From positions 64,910-128,909 of the forward strand of contig NZ_LKBT01000013.1 in NCBI RefSeq assembly GCF_002699985.1: a DNA stretch of 64,000 nucleotides, read 5' to 3'. Shown here one piece after another: positions 27,053 to 35,855 of the stretch. The stretch is from Pseudomonas sp. ICMP 561 (GTDB taxonomy: Bacteria; Pseudomonadota; Gammaproteobacteria; Pseudomonadales; Pseudomonadaceae). Below the pieces are notes generated by a model. That model worked only from the letters and a program-made list of their open reading frames with translations, was not told where the DNA came from and made no database searches. The position numbers and the translations under genes were made by a program. Position 1 is the first letter of the stretch, and each line of letters starts with the position of its first letter.

Positions 27053-27940
27053 ATGAAAATCGCATTCATCGGCCTGGGTAACATGGGCGCTCCGATGGCC
27101 CGTAATCTGCTCAAGGCCGGGCATCATCTGCATCTGTTCGACCTTAACACCACCATCCTCAATGAGCTGGCTGCATTGGGCGGGCGTATCAGCGAATCGC
27201 CGAAACATGCCGCTCAGGGAGCTGAGCTGGTCATTACCATGCTGCCCGCCGCGGCCCATGTGCGCAGCGTGTACCTGAACGAAGACGGCGTGCTCGCAGG
27301 CATCGGTTCAGGCGTGCCAGCCGTGGACTGCAGCACCATTGATCCGCAGACCATTCGCGACGTTGCGGCTATCGCGGCGAAGCAGGGCGTCAGCCTCGGT
27401 GATGCGCCGGTATCGGGCGGTACCGGAGGCGCGCAGGCGGGCACATTGACCTTCATGGTCGGAGCCAGCCACGAGCATTTCGAAACGCTCAAGCCGGTGC
27501 TGACACAGATGGGCAAGAACATCGTCCACTGCGGTGACATCGGCACCGGGCAGATCGCCAAAATCTGCAACAACATGCTGCTGGGCATCACCATGATCGG
27601 CGTTGCTGAAGCCATGGCATTGGGCGATTCGCTGGGCATCGACACCGAAGTGTTGGCGAAAATCATCAACACCTCGACAGGTCGCTGCTGGAGTTCAGAG
27701 ATGTACAACCCATGGCCAGGCATCGTCGACACCGCGCCTGCTTCCCGAGGTTATACAGGCGGCTTTGGTGCGGAGCTGATGCTCAAGGATCTGGGCCTGG
27801 CAACCGAAGCGGCACGCGTCGCCCATCAACCGGTAATCCTTGGCGCAGTGGCGCAGCAGCTGTATCAGGCGATGAGCTTGCGAGGCGAGGGCGGCAAGGA
27901 CTTCTCGGCGATTGTTGAGGGGTATCGCAAGAAGGTATGA
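27053..27940 (+). CDS. mmsB: 3-hydroxyisobutyrate dehydrogenase
   Basis: A 295-residue beta-hydroxyacid dehydrogenase oxidising 3-hydroxyisobutyrate to methylmalonate semialdehyde, the substrate of MmsA. Rossmann start FIGLGNMGAPMARNL (5-19), substrate loop DAPVSGGTGGAQAGTL (117-132), and catalytic Lys170 in GQIAKICNN. GGAG precedes the ATG. The last 80 bp of the gene are related to a segment copied twice downstream in the 185-bp tandem repeat (see 27931-28427). The gene itself appears complete, with the usual C-terminal DFSAIVEGYRKK. Confidence 0.95.
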   Translation: MKIAFIGLGNMGAPMARNLLKAGHHLHLFDLNTTILNELAALGGRISESPKHAAQGAELVITMLPAAAHVRSVYLNEDGVLAGIGSGVPAVDCSTIDPQTIRDVAAIAAKQGVSLGDAPVSGGTGGAQAGTLTFMVGASHEHFETLKPVLTQMGKNIVHCGDIGTGQIAKICNNMLLGITMIGVAEAMALGDSLGIDTEVLAKIINTSTGRCWSSEMYNPWPGIVDTAPASRGYTGGFGAELMLKDLGLATEAARVAHQPVILGAVAQQLYQAMSLRGEGGKDFSAIVEGYRKKV

Positions 27941-28427
27941 AGCCTTGGTAGGAGCGAACTTGTTCGCGAGGCGGTGGTGCAGGCGCGAAAACTCTTTTGG
28001 TTCACAGAATCTCTCGCGAACAAGTTCGCTCCTACCGATTAGTGCCGTGTCAGGTGCTCAGCGCTCTCGCAACCAGTTGTATCAAGCGATGAGCTTGCGG
28101 GGCCGGGGCGGCAAGGAAGGTATGAAGCCTTGGTAGGAGCGAACTTGTTCGCGAGGCGGTGTTGCAGGCGCGAAAACTCTTTTGGTTCACAGAATCTCTC
28201 GCGAACAAGTTCGCTCCTACCGATTAGTGCCGTGTCAGGTGCTCAGCGCTCTCGCAACCAGTTGTATCAAGCGATGAGCTTGCGGGGCCGGGGCGGCAAG
28301 GAATGTATAAAGCCTTGGTAGGAGCGAACTTGTTCGCGAGGCGGTGTTGCAGGCGCGAAAACTCTTTCGGTTCACAGAATCTCTCGCGAACAAGTTCGCT
28401 CCTACCGATTAGTGCCGTGTCAGGTGC
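27931..28427. repeat. 185-bp tandem repeat carrying REP doublets and mmsB 3'-end copies
   Basis: Two full units (27931-28115 and 28116-28300) and one partial (28301-28427) with a constant 185-bp period. Each unit contains ggtaggagcgaacttgttcg with its inverted mate cgaacaagttcgctcctacc. The full units end with a segment (28074-28116 and 28259-28301) resembling the mmsB 3' end at 27857-27899 (tgtatcaggcgatgagcttg in the gene, tgtatcaagcgatgagcttg in the copies). The units also contain gtgtcaggtgc, which is the start of the region over the stop of the convergent MmgE/PrpD gene. Units differ by only a few bases, so the expansion is recent. Confidence 0.92.
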
Positions 28428-29784
28428 GTGGTCGCAACAGGTCCAGCATCTCCTGCAGATCAGTTATGTGCTGCAGGTTCATGCACAGTTCGCCCAGATG
28501 TTCTGCCTGCATGGCGGGAAGGGCGCGGTTGGCCAGCGAGCTGTATTTCGCCCAGAGTTCGCCATCGCCGATCGGGTTCAGCGGGCCGCCCAATGGGGTT
28601 TTTATTTGCAGGGTGGCGCTGCGTCCATCTTCGCTGACAAGCGTGACATACGGCTCATCCAGCGGTGCGAGGGATTCATCGACCTGCATCTGTATCTTCT
28701 GCATGAATCCCTTCACGGCCGGTGACGTGCGCTTTATCTCTTCGTACGCATCCAGCCCCGCGTGACCCAACAAACAGCGCACGGCCAAGGCGTAGGGCAA
28801 GCTCATTTGCGCAGCGGCCAGGGTCTGCGTGTCGATGCCCGCGCACATGTCCACCAGAAAGGCGCTGGCGTTGACCTGAATGGACGCGACGTGATCGGCG
28901 TTGATCTGCATTTCGTTCAACAGTTGGCCAATGGCATCGATGGCCGAGTGAGTACCACGGCACGCCGCATAGGGTTTGATCGAGCAACGCGCCAGTTTCC
29001 AGACCACGCCCAGATCATCGGTCAGCGCCTGAGGCTGGGCCGTGTCCCGAGCGAGTGTGCGCAGAAATCCGCCCCATACGTCGTCGAACACCTGTGTCGG
29101 CCCGGTAAAGCCTTCACGCGCCAGCAACGCAGCGAGTACGCCACCTTCGGCGGGGCGTCCGGCGTGGAGCTTTTTGCTGTCAGCGCCGTCGTGGATGAAC
29201 GCCCACAAGCCGCCACTCATGCTGGCCGCCAGACCCAGTGCCGAGCCCGTCTGCTGTTCATCAAGTTTGAGCAATCGAGCACAGGCCGCAGCCGCGCCAA
29301 ATACTCCGCAGGTGCCGGTGGAATGCCAGCCTGCTTCGTTATGTGGGGAATACCCTCCACAGGCCTCCAGCACCCGGCGCGCCACGTCGTAACCGAGCAC
29401 CATGGCCGTGAGCAGTTCCTGGCCATCGGGCATTGGCTCGCACAAGGGCAATACCGCGAGCATGGCCGGGACGACGACCGCGCCTGAGTGATCGCAGCCA
29501 CCGGCGTCATCCAGCTCCAGCGCGTGGGCGGCGATGCCATTGATCAGCGCTGCGTTTCGCGCTGACAACCCATAGTCGGCACCCCAGATCACCGATGCGC
29601 CTTCTGCCTCGCTGGCGTTCATCGCGCGCAGCGCATTCTGGGTCAGCGGAGCTTGCGACCCGGCCAGCGCTGCACCCAGAGTGTCGAGCAGATGCTGCTT
29701 GGCTTTGACGACCAGCGCTTCGGGCAGCTCATCGAATGAGGTGCGGCAGATGAACTGGCTGAGGGTTGCGACGGCGTTGGTCAT
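28420..29784 (-). CDS. MmgE/PrpD family protein
   Basis: A 454-residue member of the family that contains 2-methylcitrate dehydratase, cis-aconitate decarboxylase and iminodisuccinate epimerase. Typical segments are the helical N-terminus (VKAKQHLLDTLGAALAGS), NGIAAHALELDDAGGCDHSGAVVVPAMLAV (about 80-110), HNEAGWHSTGTCGVFGAAAA (about 146-165) and KPYAACRGTHSAIDAI (about 270-285). It is too distant from PrpD to assume methylcitrate. It lies about 200 bp downstream of the deacetylase/ABC/lyase genes on the same strand and plausibly belongs to their pathway. An alternative assignment with the mms genes is less likely because they are convergent. Confidence 0.85.
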   Translation of the reverse strand: MTNAVATLSQFICRTSFDELPEALVVKAKQHLLDTLGAALAGSQAPLTQNALRAMNASEAEGASVIWGADYGLSARNAALINGIAAHALELDDAGGCDHSGAVVVPAMLAVLPLCEPMPDGQELLTAMVLGYDVARRVLEACGGYSPHNEAGWHSTGTCGVFGAAAACARLLKLDEQQTGSALGLAASMSGGLWAFIHDGADSKKLHAGRPAEGGVLAALLAREGFTGPTQVFDDVWGGFLRTLARDTAQPQALTDDLGVVWKLARCSIKPYAACRGTHSAIDAIGQLLNEMQINADHVASIQVNASAFLVDMCAGIDTQTLAAAQMSLPYALAVRCLLGHAGLDAYEEIKRTSPAVKGFMQKIQMQVDESLAPLDEPYVTLVSEDGRSATLQIKTPLGGPLNPIGDGELWAKYSSLANRALPAMQAEHLGELCMNLQHITDLQEMLDLLRPRT

Positions 29785-29871
29785 AAAGAGAGGCTCATAA
29801 ATTGGACGTTACCGCGATTTGGGTAGGCTCGGGTGCCATGACACCGCGCTGTCGCGAAGCAAACACTGGGA

Positions 29872-29962
29872 CTGTAGGAGTGAGCTAGCTCGCGATTCGG
29901 TTTTTTGGTCAGCGAATTTATCGCCTGAATTGACGCTATCGCGAGCAAGCTCACTCCTACAG
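29872..29962. repeat. REP doublet, gagcttgctcgc class
   Basis: ctgtaggagtgagctagctc and its mate gagcaagctcactcctacag (ending 29962). The left arm has one changed base (gagctagctcgc). It lies between the MmgE/PrpD gene and the deacetylase. Confidence 0.85.
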
Positions 29963-29986
29963 GTTCGATATATGCCGATGTAAATC

Positions 29987-30889
29987 TCAGGCTTTTTGGA
30001 CTTTGTTGTGCCGCTCAAACACTGCCGCCGGGTGATCCTCAGGCACCTTGCTGTGATTGCCACTCCACCAATCCGCAACTTCCTCGGCAGTCGCAAACCA
30101 CACATCCGGTTGGGCCTTGAGCCAGGTCAGCAGCTCCAGCAACAAACCACTTCGACCGACCGTGCCGAGGGTTTCGGGATGCAGGCGCAACACGTAGCAC
30201 AGGCCGAAACGATGGAAGCCATTGAAGTCATGCTGCCAGTTTTTCAGCACCTCGGCGCTGGAGCCAATGCGCGCCTGGCTGACCGGCACCGCAGGCGCCA
30301 GGTTGAAGGCGAAGTACGGCTCGTCCTCCAGTTCGCAATGCAGCGGCAGTTCAACCAATGGTGCCGAGTCAACCTGCGTCGCTGGATGCAAATAAGGCAG
30401 GTCATCGCCAGACCACGAGGAGGACCATGCGATACCTTCTGCACGCATTGCATCAACGAAGCCCGGCGCATAACTGCCTGCGGGCGCACGAAAGCCGCTG
30501 GGACGCTGACCTGTCATCTCGGCAATCACCTGGCAGCCTTGCTTCAGAGACGCGTGTTGCCCGGCAAGATCGAGTTGTGAAAAATCTTCATGGCGATAGC
30601 CCGCACAGGCGATTTCGTGGCCTGCTGCATGAATGGCCTGAATCACTTGTGGGTTCTCCTCGGCGACGATACCGGGGATGCACCAGGTCGATGGCAGGTT
30701 CTGATCCGCAAGAATCTGCAGTACCCGCTGCACACCGCGTGTCGTGCCGTAGCGCCAGACCGACAGGCTCTTATCGCGCCCGGCAATCGCTGGAACCTGA
30801 GTCAGGATGCCGTGAATGTCGTTGTAATCAAATGTGATGACCACTGCGCAACGATAAGGCGCGGGCCAGACGGATCTGGATTCAGTCAT
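29987..30889 (-). CDS. NodB-type polysaccharide deacetylase family protein, incomplete metal site
   Basis: A 300-residue cytoplasmic protein with a NodB fold (FDYND near 20, PSTWCIPG near 73, GFRAPAGSY near 140, SSSWSGDDLPY near 165). In motif 2 the expected HxxxH pair reads ACAGYRHE, so the first metal-ligand histidine is replaced by alanine; the sister protein encoded upstream has YHGYRHE. The start is the ATG ending at 30889, which overlaps the sister gene's stop by 8 bp and gives tight coupling; the longer upstream frame is antisense of nothing conserved. Family members without polysaccharide substrates hydrolyse amides or cyclic imides. Activity of this one alone is doubtful. Confidence 0.85.
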   Translation of the reverse strand: MTESRSVWPAPYRCAVVITFDYNDIHGILTQVPAIAGRDKSLSVWRYGTTRGVQRVLQILADQNLPSTWCIPGIVAEENPQVIQAIHAAGHEIACAGYRHEDFSQLDLAGQHASLKQGCQVIAEMTGQRPSGFRAPAGSYAPGFVDAMRAEGIAWSSSWSGDDLPYLHPATQVDSAPLVELPLHCELEDEPYFAFNLAPAVPVSQARIGSSAEVLKNWQHDFNGFHRFGLCYVLRLHPETLGTVGRSGLLLELLTWLKAQPDVWFATAEEVADWWSGNHSKVPEDHPAAVFERHNKVQKA

Positions 30890-31730
30890 GCCGATGCTCC
30901 TTGAGCCAGAAGTTGGCGACATCGTTACAGGTGGCAAACCAGACGTCCGGGTGACTGTGCATGTGCTCCAGAAATCTCTCAAGAATGCCGATGCGCCCTG
31001 GCTTGCCGCTGATCTTGGGATGGAACAGCGTGGTCATGCACAGACCTTCGCGATAGGTGCCGTCGAACTCGCGACACCAATTGTCCAGCGTCTGGTCGTA
31101 ACTGGCGATGCGGTCGAGCCCGGCAGGGTAATTCGGCGCACGGGTGTAGGCCAGCGAGGCGTAGTCATCCAGTTCCCAGCGGCCGGGGATTTCCACCAGT
31201 CCGTTTGGCTGACCGGGCACTTCGATGAAGTACGGGCGGTCATCGCCGCGCATGCTGCTGGAGTAGGTCACGCCGCAATCCATGAGCAAGGCGGGTGTTT
31301 CTTTGTGCCAATCGCCTGAAGGCGTGCGGAAACCTGTGGCAGTGATGCCCAGATAGCGCTTGAAAATGTCGGCGCTGATCTTCATGACGCCGCGCTGGGC
31401 TTGCAGGTCCAGGGCGAAAAACGATTCATGACGATAGCCGTGATAAGCCACTTCGTGGCCGTGTTCGATGATTGCCTGGCATTGTCTGGGCCAGTTCTCC
31501 ACGACCCAGGACGGGACGAAAAAGGTCGCCGGTGTCGCGTGGGCTTTGAGCATGTCCAGCAGACGCGGCAGTGCGCGATAGGGGCCGTAGCTGCCGAAGG
31601 TGAAGTATTCCGGTTTCTGCCAGATCGAGCCGTCGAGCATGGCGGCACCGGTCGGGCCATCCAGATCGAAGGCCAGGGCGACACTGGCACGGGCGTTGTT
31701 TGGCCAGCGCAGATCGTTAGAGGCAAACAT
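30882..31730 (-). CDS. NodB-type polysaccharide deacetylase family hydrolase
   Basis: A 282-residue protein without signal peptide, similar to the cytoplasmic HpPgdA/PuuE-like branch. Motifs: VALAFDLDGP near 16-25 (Asp ligand/base), HEVAYHGYRHESFF near 91-104 (His-His ligands), GFRTPSGDWH near 134-143, SSSMRGDDRPY near 159-169. It probably hydrolyses an amide, formyl or cyclic imide rather than a polymer, given its place next to an amino-acid-type ABC transporter and an argininosuccinate-lyase paralogue. It is co-translated with the degenerate paralogue immediately downstream, so the two may form a hetero-oligomer. Confidence 0.87.
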   Translation of the reverse strand: MFASNDLRWPNNARASVALAFDLDGPTGAAMLDGSIWQKPEYFTFGSYGPYRALPRLLDMLKAHATPATFFVPSWVVENWPRQCQAIIEHGHEVAYHGYRHESFFALDLQAQRGVMKISADIFKRYLGITATGFRTPSGDWHKETPALLMDCGVTYSSSMRGDDRPYFIEVPGQPNGLVEIPGRWELDDYASLAYTRAPNYPAGLDRIASYDQTLDNWCREFDGTYREGLCMTTLFHPKISGKPGRIGILERFLEHMHSHPDVWFATCNDVANFWLKEHRHD

Positions 31731-31789
31731 GGGGAGTCTCCGCCTGTGTGAATATCACCCGCCCGGTCCCTGGGCGAGTGCAATCGCGC

Positions 31790-32635
31790 TTACTTGGCGC
31801 CGTTCAAGACAGCTTGTTCGACTGCGCCATTCTTGAGCTGCCACTTGCCGAGGATCTGCTCGTAAGTGCCGTCTTTGATCATGTCGTTGAGGGTGGCGAT
31901 GATCGCGGTGCTCAACTCGGCGTTGTGCTTGGCAACGCCCAGGCCGGTCAACTGACGCGACAATGGCTCACCGATGACCTTGAACACGCCTGGCTCCTGG
32001 CCCTGAATGTACGGCAGGGTTTCGCTGCCTTGCACGGCGGCGTCCAGTCGCGACTGGCGCAGTTGCGCACGGGCATCGGCGCTGCCTTCGGTGCCAACGA
32101 CAGTGATGGCTGGTTTACCGATAGCAACACAGTTCACTTCACTCCACTTGGCGATTTCCACCGGGAATGTGGTGCGACGGCTGGTGCCGATTTTCTTGCC
32201 GCACATGTCGGCAGTGGTCTTCAAATCCTTCTGGGATTCGAGTGTGTAGAACTGCGGGCCGGTGCTGAAGTAGTCAACGAAGTCTACAGTCTGCTGGCGC
32301 TCAGGCGTGTCGGTCATGCCCGACAGCACGATGTCGATACGGTTGGTTGCCAGACCGCTGACCATTTGTTCGAAAGCGGTTTCCTGCCACTTGATCTCGA
32401 CACCCAGACGCTTGGCGATCTCGGTGCCCAGGTCGTAATCGACGCCGGTCAGTTTGCCGGTTGCAGGATCCTTGAAGTCCATCGGCGGATAGTTCGGAGC
32501 GATACCGGCGGTAATGTAGCCCTTGTCCTTGATGGATTTTGGCAACACGTGAGTGTCGGCTGCCCAGCTCGAAACCGAAATCAGGGCGGACAGTACGGCG
32601 GTAGCGGTAAGCGCGAAAGTTTTCAAATCGGACAT
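31790..32635 (-). CDS. Amino-acid-type ABC transporter substrate-binding protein
   Basis: A 281-residue periplasmic binding protein of SBP family 3. The signal peptide is about 1-26 (MSDLKTFALTATAVLSALIS, SSWAAD). The mature part has NYPPMDFKDPATGKLTGVDYDLGTEIAKRLG near 45-75, MVSGLATNRIDIVLSGMTDTPERQQTVDF near 90-118 and GTEGSADARAQL near 168. The ATG at 32635 is favoured over a TTG nine bases earlier. It lies 19 bp downstream of the ATPase gene and is the terminal component of the ABC set. The ligand is unknown; by cluster content an acidic amino-acid derivative is plausible. Confidence 0.9.
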   Translation of the reverse strand: MSDLKTFALTATAVLSALISVSSWAADTHVLPKSIKDKGYITAGIAPNYPPMDFKDPATGKLTGVDYDLGTEIAKRLGVEIKWQETAFEQMVSGLATNRIDIVLSGMTDTPERQQTVDFVDYFSTGPQFYTLESQKDLKTTADMCGKKIGTSRRTTFPVEIAKWSEVNCVAIGKPAITVVGTEGSADARAQLRQSRLDAAVQGSETLPYIQGQEPGVFKVIGEPLSRQLTGLGVAKHNAELSTAIIATLNDMIKDGTYEQILGKWQLKNGAVEQAVLNGAK

Positions 32636-32654
32636 CCTCAGCAAGGGTTTGAGT

Positions 32655-33419
32655 TCAGTTCAAAACGGCAGCAATAAAATCCTGGGTGCGTGGGTTGCGC
32701 GGGTTCATCAGCACGTCTTCGGGTGCCCCCGTCTCTATGATTTGCCCCGCATCCATGAACACCACGCGGTTGGCCACTTCCCGGGCAAACCCCAGTTCGT
32801 GAGTGACCACAATCATGGTCATGCCGCTCTTGGCCAGGTCACGCATGACCGACAACACTTCGCCGACCAGCTCGGGGTCGAGGGCCGACGTCGGCTCATC
32901 GAACAGCATCAGCTTGGGGCGCATTGCTAATGCGCGAGCGATGGCAACACGTTGTTGCTGACCACCTGAAAGCTCGATGGGATAAGCATTGGCCTTGGCT
33001 TCCAGGCCTACGCGCTTGAGCAGTTCCATGGCCAGTTCCCGGCAATCTTCAACGGGTTGACGCAGCACCTGCGACGGCCCTTCGATGATGTTTTCCAGCA
33101 CGGTCATGTGGGCGAACAGGTTGAAGCGCTGAAACACCATGCCGGTCTTGAGCCGCTGCTTTGCGATTTGTACGTCGCTCAGTTCCACCAGCTTGTGGCC
33201 GTCGGTACGGAAACCGAGGATTTCGTCATCCACCCACAAGCCGCCTGCATCGACCTTTTCCAGCTGGTTGATGCACCGCAGCAACGTGCTTTTGCCCGAG
33301 CCTGACGGGCCGATGATGCACAGCACTTCGCCGTGGGGGATTTCCAGATTCACGTTCTTGAGCGCCTGGAAGTCGCCGAAGAACTTGTTGACGTCTACTG
33401 CTTTGACGATGTTCAACAT
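32655..33419 (-). CDS. Amino-acid-type ABC transporter ATP-binding protein
   Basis: A 254-residue ATPase of the polar amino acid uptake (PAAT/GlnQ) class. Walker [10 protein letters not shown] (about 37-45), Q-loop [12 protein letters not shown] (about 93-104), signature [17 protein letters not shown] (about 148-164), Walker [15 protein letters not shown] (about 169-182) and switch His in VVTHELGFA. No C-terminal regulatory domain. It sits between permease and binding-protein genes in one operon. Confidence 0.94.
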   Translation of the reverse strand: MLNIVKAVDVNKFFGDFQALKNVNLEIPHGEVLCIIGPSGSGKSTLLRCINQLEKVDAGGLWVDDEILGFRTDGHKLVELSDVQIAKQRLKTGMVFQRFNLFAHMTVLENIIEGPSQVLRQPVEDCRELAMELLKRVGLEAKANAYPIELSGGQQQRVAIARALAMRPKLMLFDEPTSALDPELVGEVLSVMRDLAKSGMTMIVVTHELGFAREVANRVVFMDAGQIIETGAPEDVLMNPRNPRTQDFIAAVLN

Positions 33420-33437
33420 GATTGCGCCTCCTGGGGC

Positions 33438-34313
33438 TCAGTTACGTTTGCCAGCGCCGCGGGCGAAGCGTTTTTCCAGTCGGCTCTGACCCAGGGTCAG
33501 GATGGTCACGACCGCCAGATACCAGATGCCGGCCACGATCAGCAGCTCCATGACGCGGGCGTTGGCGTAGTAAATGTTCTGTGCGTTGTGCAGCAGTTCC
33601 GAATACTGAATGACGCTGGCCAGACTGGTCATCTTCACCATGCCGATGAACTCGTTGCTGACCGGCGGGATGATGATCCGCATGGCCTGAGGCAGGATGA
33701 TCCGGCGCAATGCTTGCAGACGCGGCATGCCGATGGACTTGGCAGCTTCGTACTGGCCGCTGTCCACTGACAGCAGACCGGCACGCACCACTTCGGCTGT
33801 GTAGGCACCCTGATTGATGCCCAGGCCCAGCAGCGCTGCCGCAAATGGCGTGATCACCTCAACGGTCTTGAATTCGAACAGACCGGGAATGCCCAGAGTC
33901 GGGAAGATCAACGCCAGGTTGAACCACAGCAGCAATTGCAGGATCAGCGGTGTACCGCGAAACAGCCAGGTGTAACCCTGAGCCACATAGCGCAGCAGCG
34001 GGTTCTGCGACATGCGCATCACCGCCACGATCACCCCGAGCACCACCCCCAGCGCCATGGCCAGGATGGACATGATGATGGTGTTCAACAGGCCGAACAT
34101 GATCGATTCGGCGGTCAGAAATTGCCGCACGAAACCCCATTCGATATTGCCGTTGATAAAGGCGTGAACCAGGCCGATCAACAGCACCACGATCAGTGTC
34201 GCTGAGGCATAACGACCGTAGTAACGACGTGGCACAACCTTGTAGGTCGAAATGTCGTACTTGGCCGCGAGTGAAGCGCGCTCGGCGCTCGCTGAAGCTT
34301 GAGGCTTTGACAT
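33438..34313 (-). CDS. Amino-acid-type ABC transporter permease
   Basis: A 291-residue inner-membrane permease of the HisMQ/GlnP family. About five helices; the GTPLILQLLLWFNLALIF segment near 138-155 and the EAA loop EVVRAGLLSVDSGQYEAAKSIGMPRLQALRRIILPQA near 195-230 couple it to the ATPase. Its N-terminal 35 residues are hydrophilic. Only one permease gene is present, so it should work as a homodimer. It starts 18 bp after the lyase paralogue stop. Confidence 0.92.
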   Translation of the reverse strand: MSKPQASASAERASLAAKYDISTYKVVPRRYYGRYASATLIVVLLIGLVHAFINGNIEWGFVRQFLTAESIMFGLLNTIIMSILAMALGVVLGVIVAVMRMSQNPLLRYVAQGYTWLFRGTPLILQLLLWFNLALIFPTLGIPGLFEFKTVEVITPFAAALLGLGINQGAYTAEVVRAGLLSVDSGQYEAAKSIGMPRLQALRRIILPQAMRIIIPPVSNEFIGMVKMTSLASVIQYSELLHNAQNIYYANARVMELLIVAGIWYLAVVTILTLGQSRLEKRFARGAGKRN

Positions 34314-34331
34314 GGAATGCTCTCCGTTGAA

Positions 34332-35759
34332 TCAGCCGCGCGGACCCGCGTAGTCGAGTGCCCATTTTTCCTGTGCGACCAGTTGCGCTTTGAACCGCTC
34401 GATCTGCTCGGCCACCCGTACCGGCGACGTTCCGCCCCAGCCGCTGCGCGCCGCCAGTGCCGCTTCCAGCGTCAGTGCGTCGAGCACTTCTGGCGTCAGG
34501 CGTGAGTCGGTTGCGGCCAGTTGTTGGGTGCTGAGTTCTTCCAGGCCGATATTGTTTTCTTCGCAGAGCTGCACCAGCTTGCCGGTGATCTCGTGCGCTT
34601 CCTTGAACGGTACGCCGCGCACGGCCAGCCAGTCGGCAACTTCAGTGGCGAGGGTGAAGCCCAGTGGTGCCTGACGCAGCAATTCGTCAACGCGCACCTT
34701 CATGGTCTGGACCATGCCCGCGAAAGCAGGCAGCACCAGGTGCACGGTTTCCAGGCTGTCGAGAATGGCGTGTTTGTCTTCGCTCAAATCGCGGTTGTAA
34801 GACAGCGGCTGAGCCTTGAGCACGGCCAGAATGCCGGTCAGGCTGCCGATCAGCCGGCCTGATTTCCCGCGGGCCAGTTCGGCGATATCCGGGTTTTTTT
34901 TCTGCGGCATGATCGAGCTACCGGTGGCGTAACCGTCGTCCAGTTCGATCCAGCGGAACTGGCGGGAAGTCCACAGGCAGAACTCTTCGGCCAGTCGCGA
35001 AATGTTGATGCCGAGCATGCTGCTGCAGAACAGGAATTCCGCGACGTGGTCGCGGCTGGCGACGGCGTCGATGGAGTTTTCGCAGGGGCCGCTGTAGCCC
35101 ATTTCTGCCGCCGAGCGCTGCGGATCGCGAGCGATGGCCGAGCCTGCCAGAGCGGCCGCGCCGAGTGGCGACAGGTTGAAGCGTTTGTCCCAATCCTGCA
35201 GGCGCTGGATGTCACGATGAATCGCCTGAGCGTGCGCCATCAGGTGATGGGCGAACACGATCGGTTGCGCTTGTTGCAAGTGAGTAAAGCCCGGCGCGAT
35301 GGTGTTGATGTGCTGCTCGGCTTGCGAGACCAACGCCTTCTGCAATTCGAGAATCGCCAGGGTCATGACCCGCACCTGATCACGCAGGAACAGCCGCATG
35401 TCGTTGGCCGACTGGTCGTTGCGCGAACGGCCTGCACGCAGTTTGCCGCCCAGCGTGCCAAGGCGTTCGGTGAGCAGGCGTTCGATGAAGGTGTGTACGT
35501 CTTCGTCGGCAGCAATCGGTTCGATGTTGCCCGCGGCGAAGTCCACGTCGATGGTGCGCAAGGCTTCGATGATGCGTGCGGTTTCGTCGGCATCCAGCAG
35601 TCCGGCGCGGTTCAGCTCGTTGGCATGCGCCTTGGAGCCCGCGATGTCGTACGGCGTCAGGCGAAAGTAGGCGCGTGGGGAACGGGACAGGTTGGCCATG
35701 GCTTCGGCAGGGCCGGTCTTGAAACGTGCGCCCCAAAGGCGATCAGTGGCGTCAGACAT
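34332..35759 (-). CDS. Argininosuccinate-lyase-like C-N lyase (argH paralogue)
   Basis: A 475-residue member of the aspartase/fumarase superfamily. Signatures: DEDVHTFIERLLTERLG near 86-102, LRAGRSRNDQSANDMRLF near 107-124, the His region FTHLQQAQPIVFAHH near 157-171 and the catalytic loop GSSIMPQKKNPD near 282-293. The start is the ATG at 35759 with CGGAGA ten bases upstream. Argininosuccinate lyase itself is normally encoded away from such transporters, and this copy heads an ABC-transporter/deacetylase operon facing a LysR gene. It is therefore more likely catabolic, cleaving an N-substituted aspartate-like compound to fumarate and an amine; that is inference, and a true second ArgH cannot be excluded. 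Confidence 0.88.
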   Translation of the reverse strand: MSDATDRLWGARFKTGPAEAMANLSRSPRAYFRLTPYDIAGSKAHANELNRAGLLDADETARIIEALRTIDVDFAAGNIEPIAADEDVHTFIERLLTERLGTLGGKLRAGRSRNDQSANDMRLFLRDQVRVMTLAILELQKALVSQAEQHINTIAPGFTHLQQAQPIVFAHHLMAHAQAIHRDIQRLQDWDKRFNLSPLGAAALAGSAIARDPQRSAAEMGYSGPCENSIDAVASRDHVAEFLFCSSMLGINISRLAEEFCLWTSRQFRWIELDDGYATGSSIMPQKKNPDIAELARGKSGRLIGSLTGILAVLKAQPLSYNRDLSEDKHAILDSLETVHLVLPAFAGMVQTMKVRVDELLRQAPLGFTLATEVADWLAVRGVPFKEAHEITGKLVQLCEENNIGLEELSTQQLAATDSRLTPEVLDALTLEAALAARSGWGGTSPVRVAEQIERFKAQLVAQEKWALDYAGPRG

Positions 35760-35855
35760 GTAAATTCTCCGTTGGCACGTTGATTGCTCCACCCTGAACA
35801 ACAGCGTGTTGTGCGATACGAACTGCGATGTGAAGATCGCGGGGCGAGCAAGGAA

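Noticed and set aside
27912..28725. Small plus-strand frames containing GANLFARRCCRRENSFG-type peptides
   Set aside because: They are translations of REP doublets in the 185-bp repeat.
30890..30982. Upstream extension of the second NodB-type gene
   Set aside because: It overlaps the sister gene out of frame; the ATG at 30889 gives a normal N-terminus and coupled overlap.
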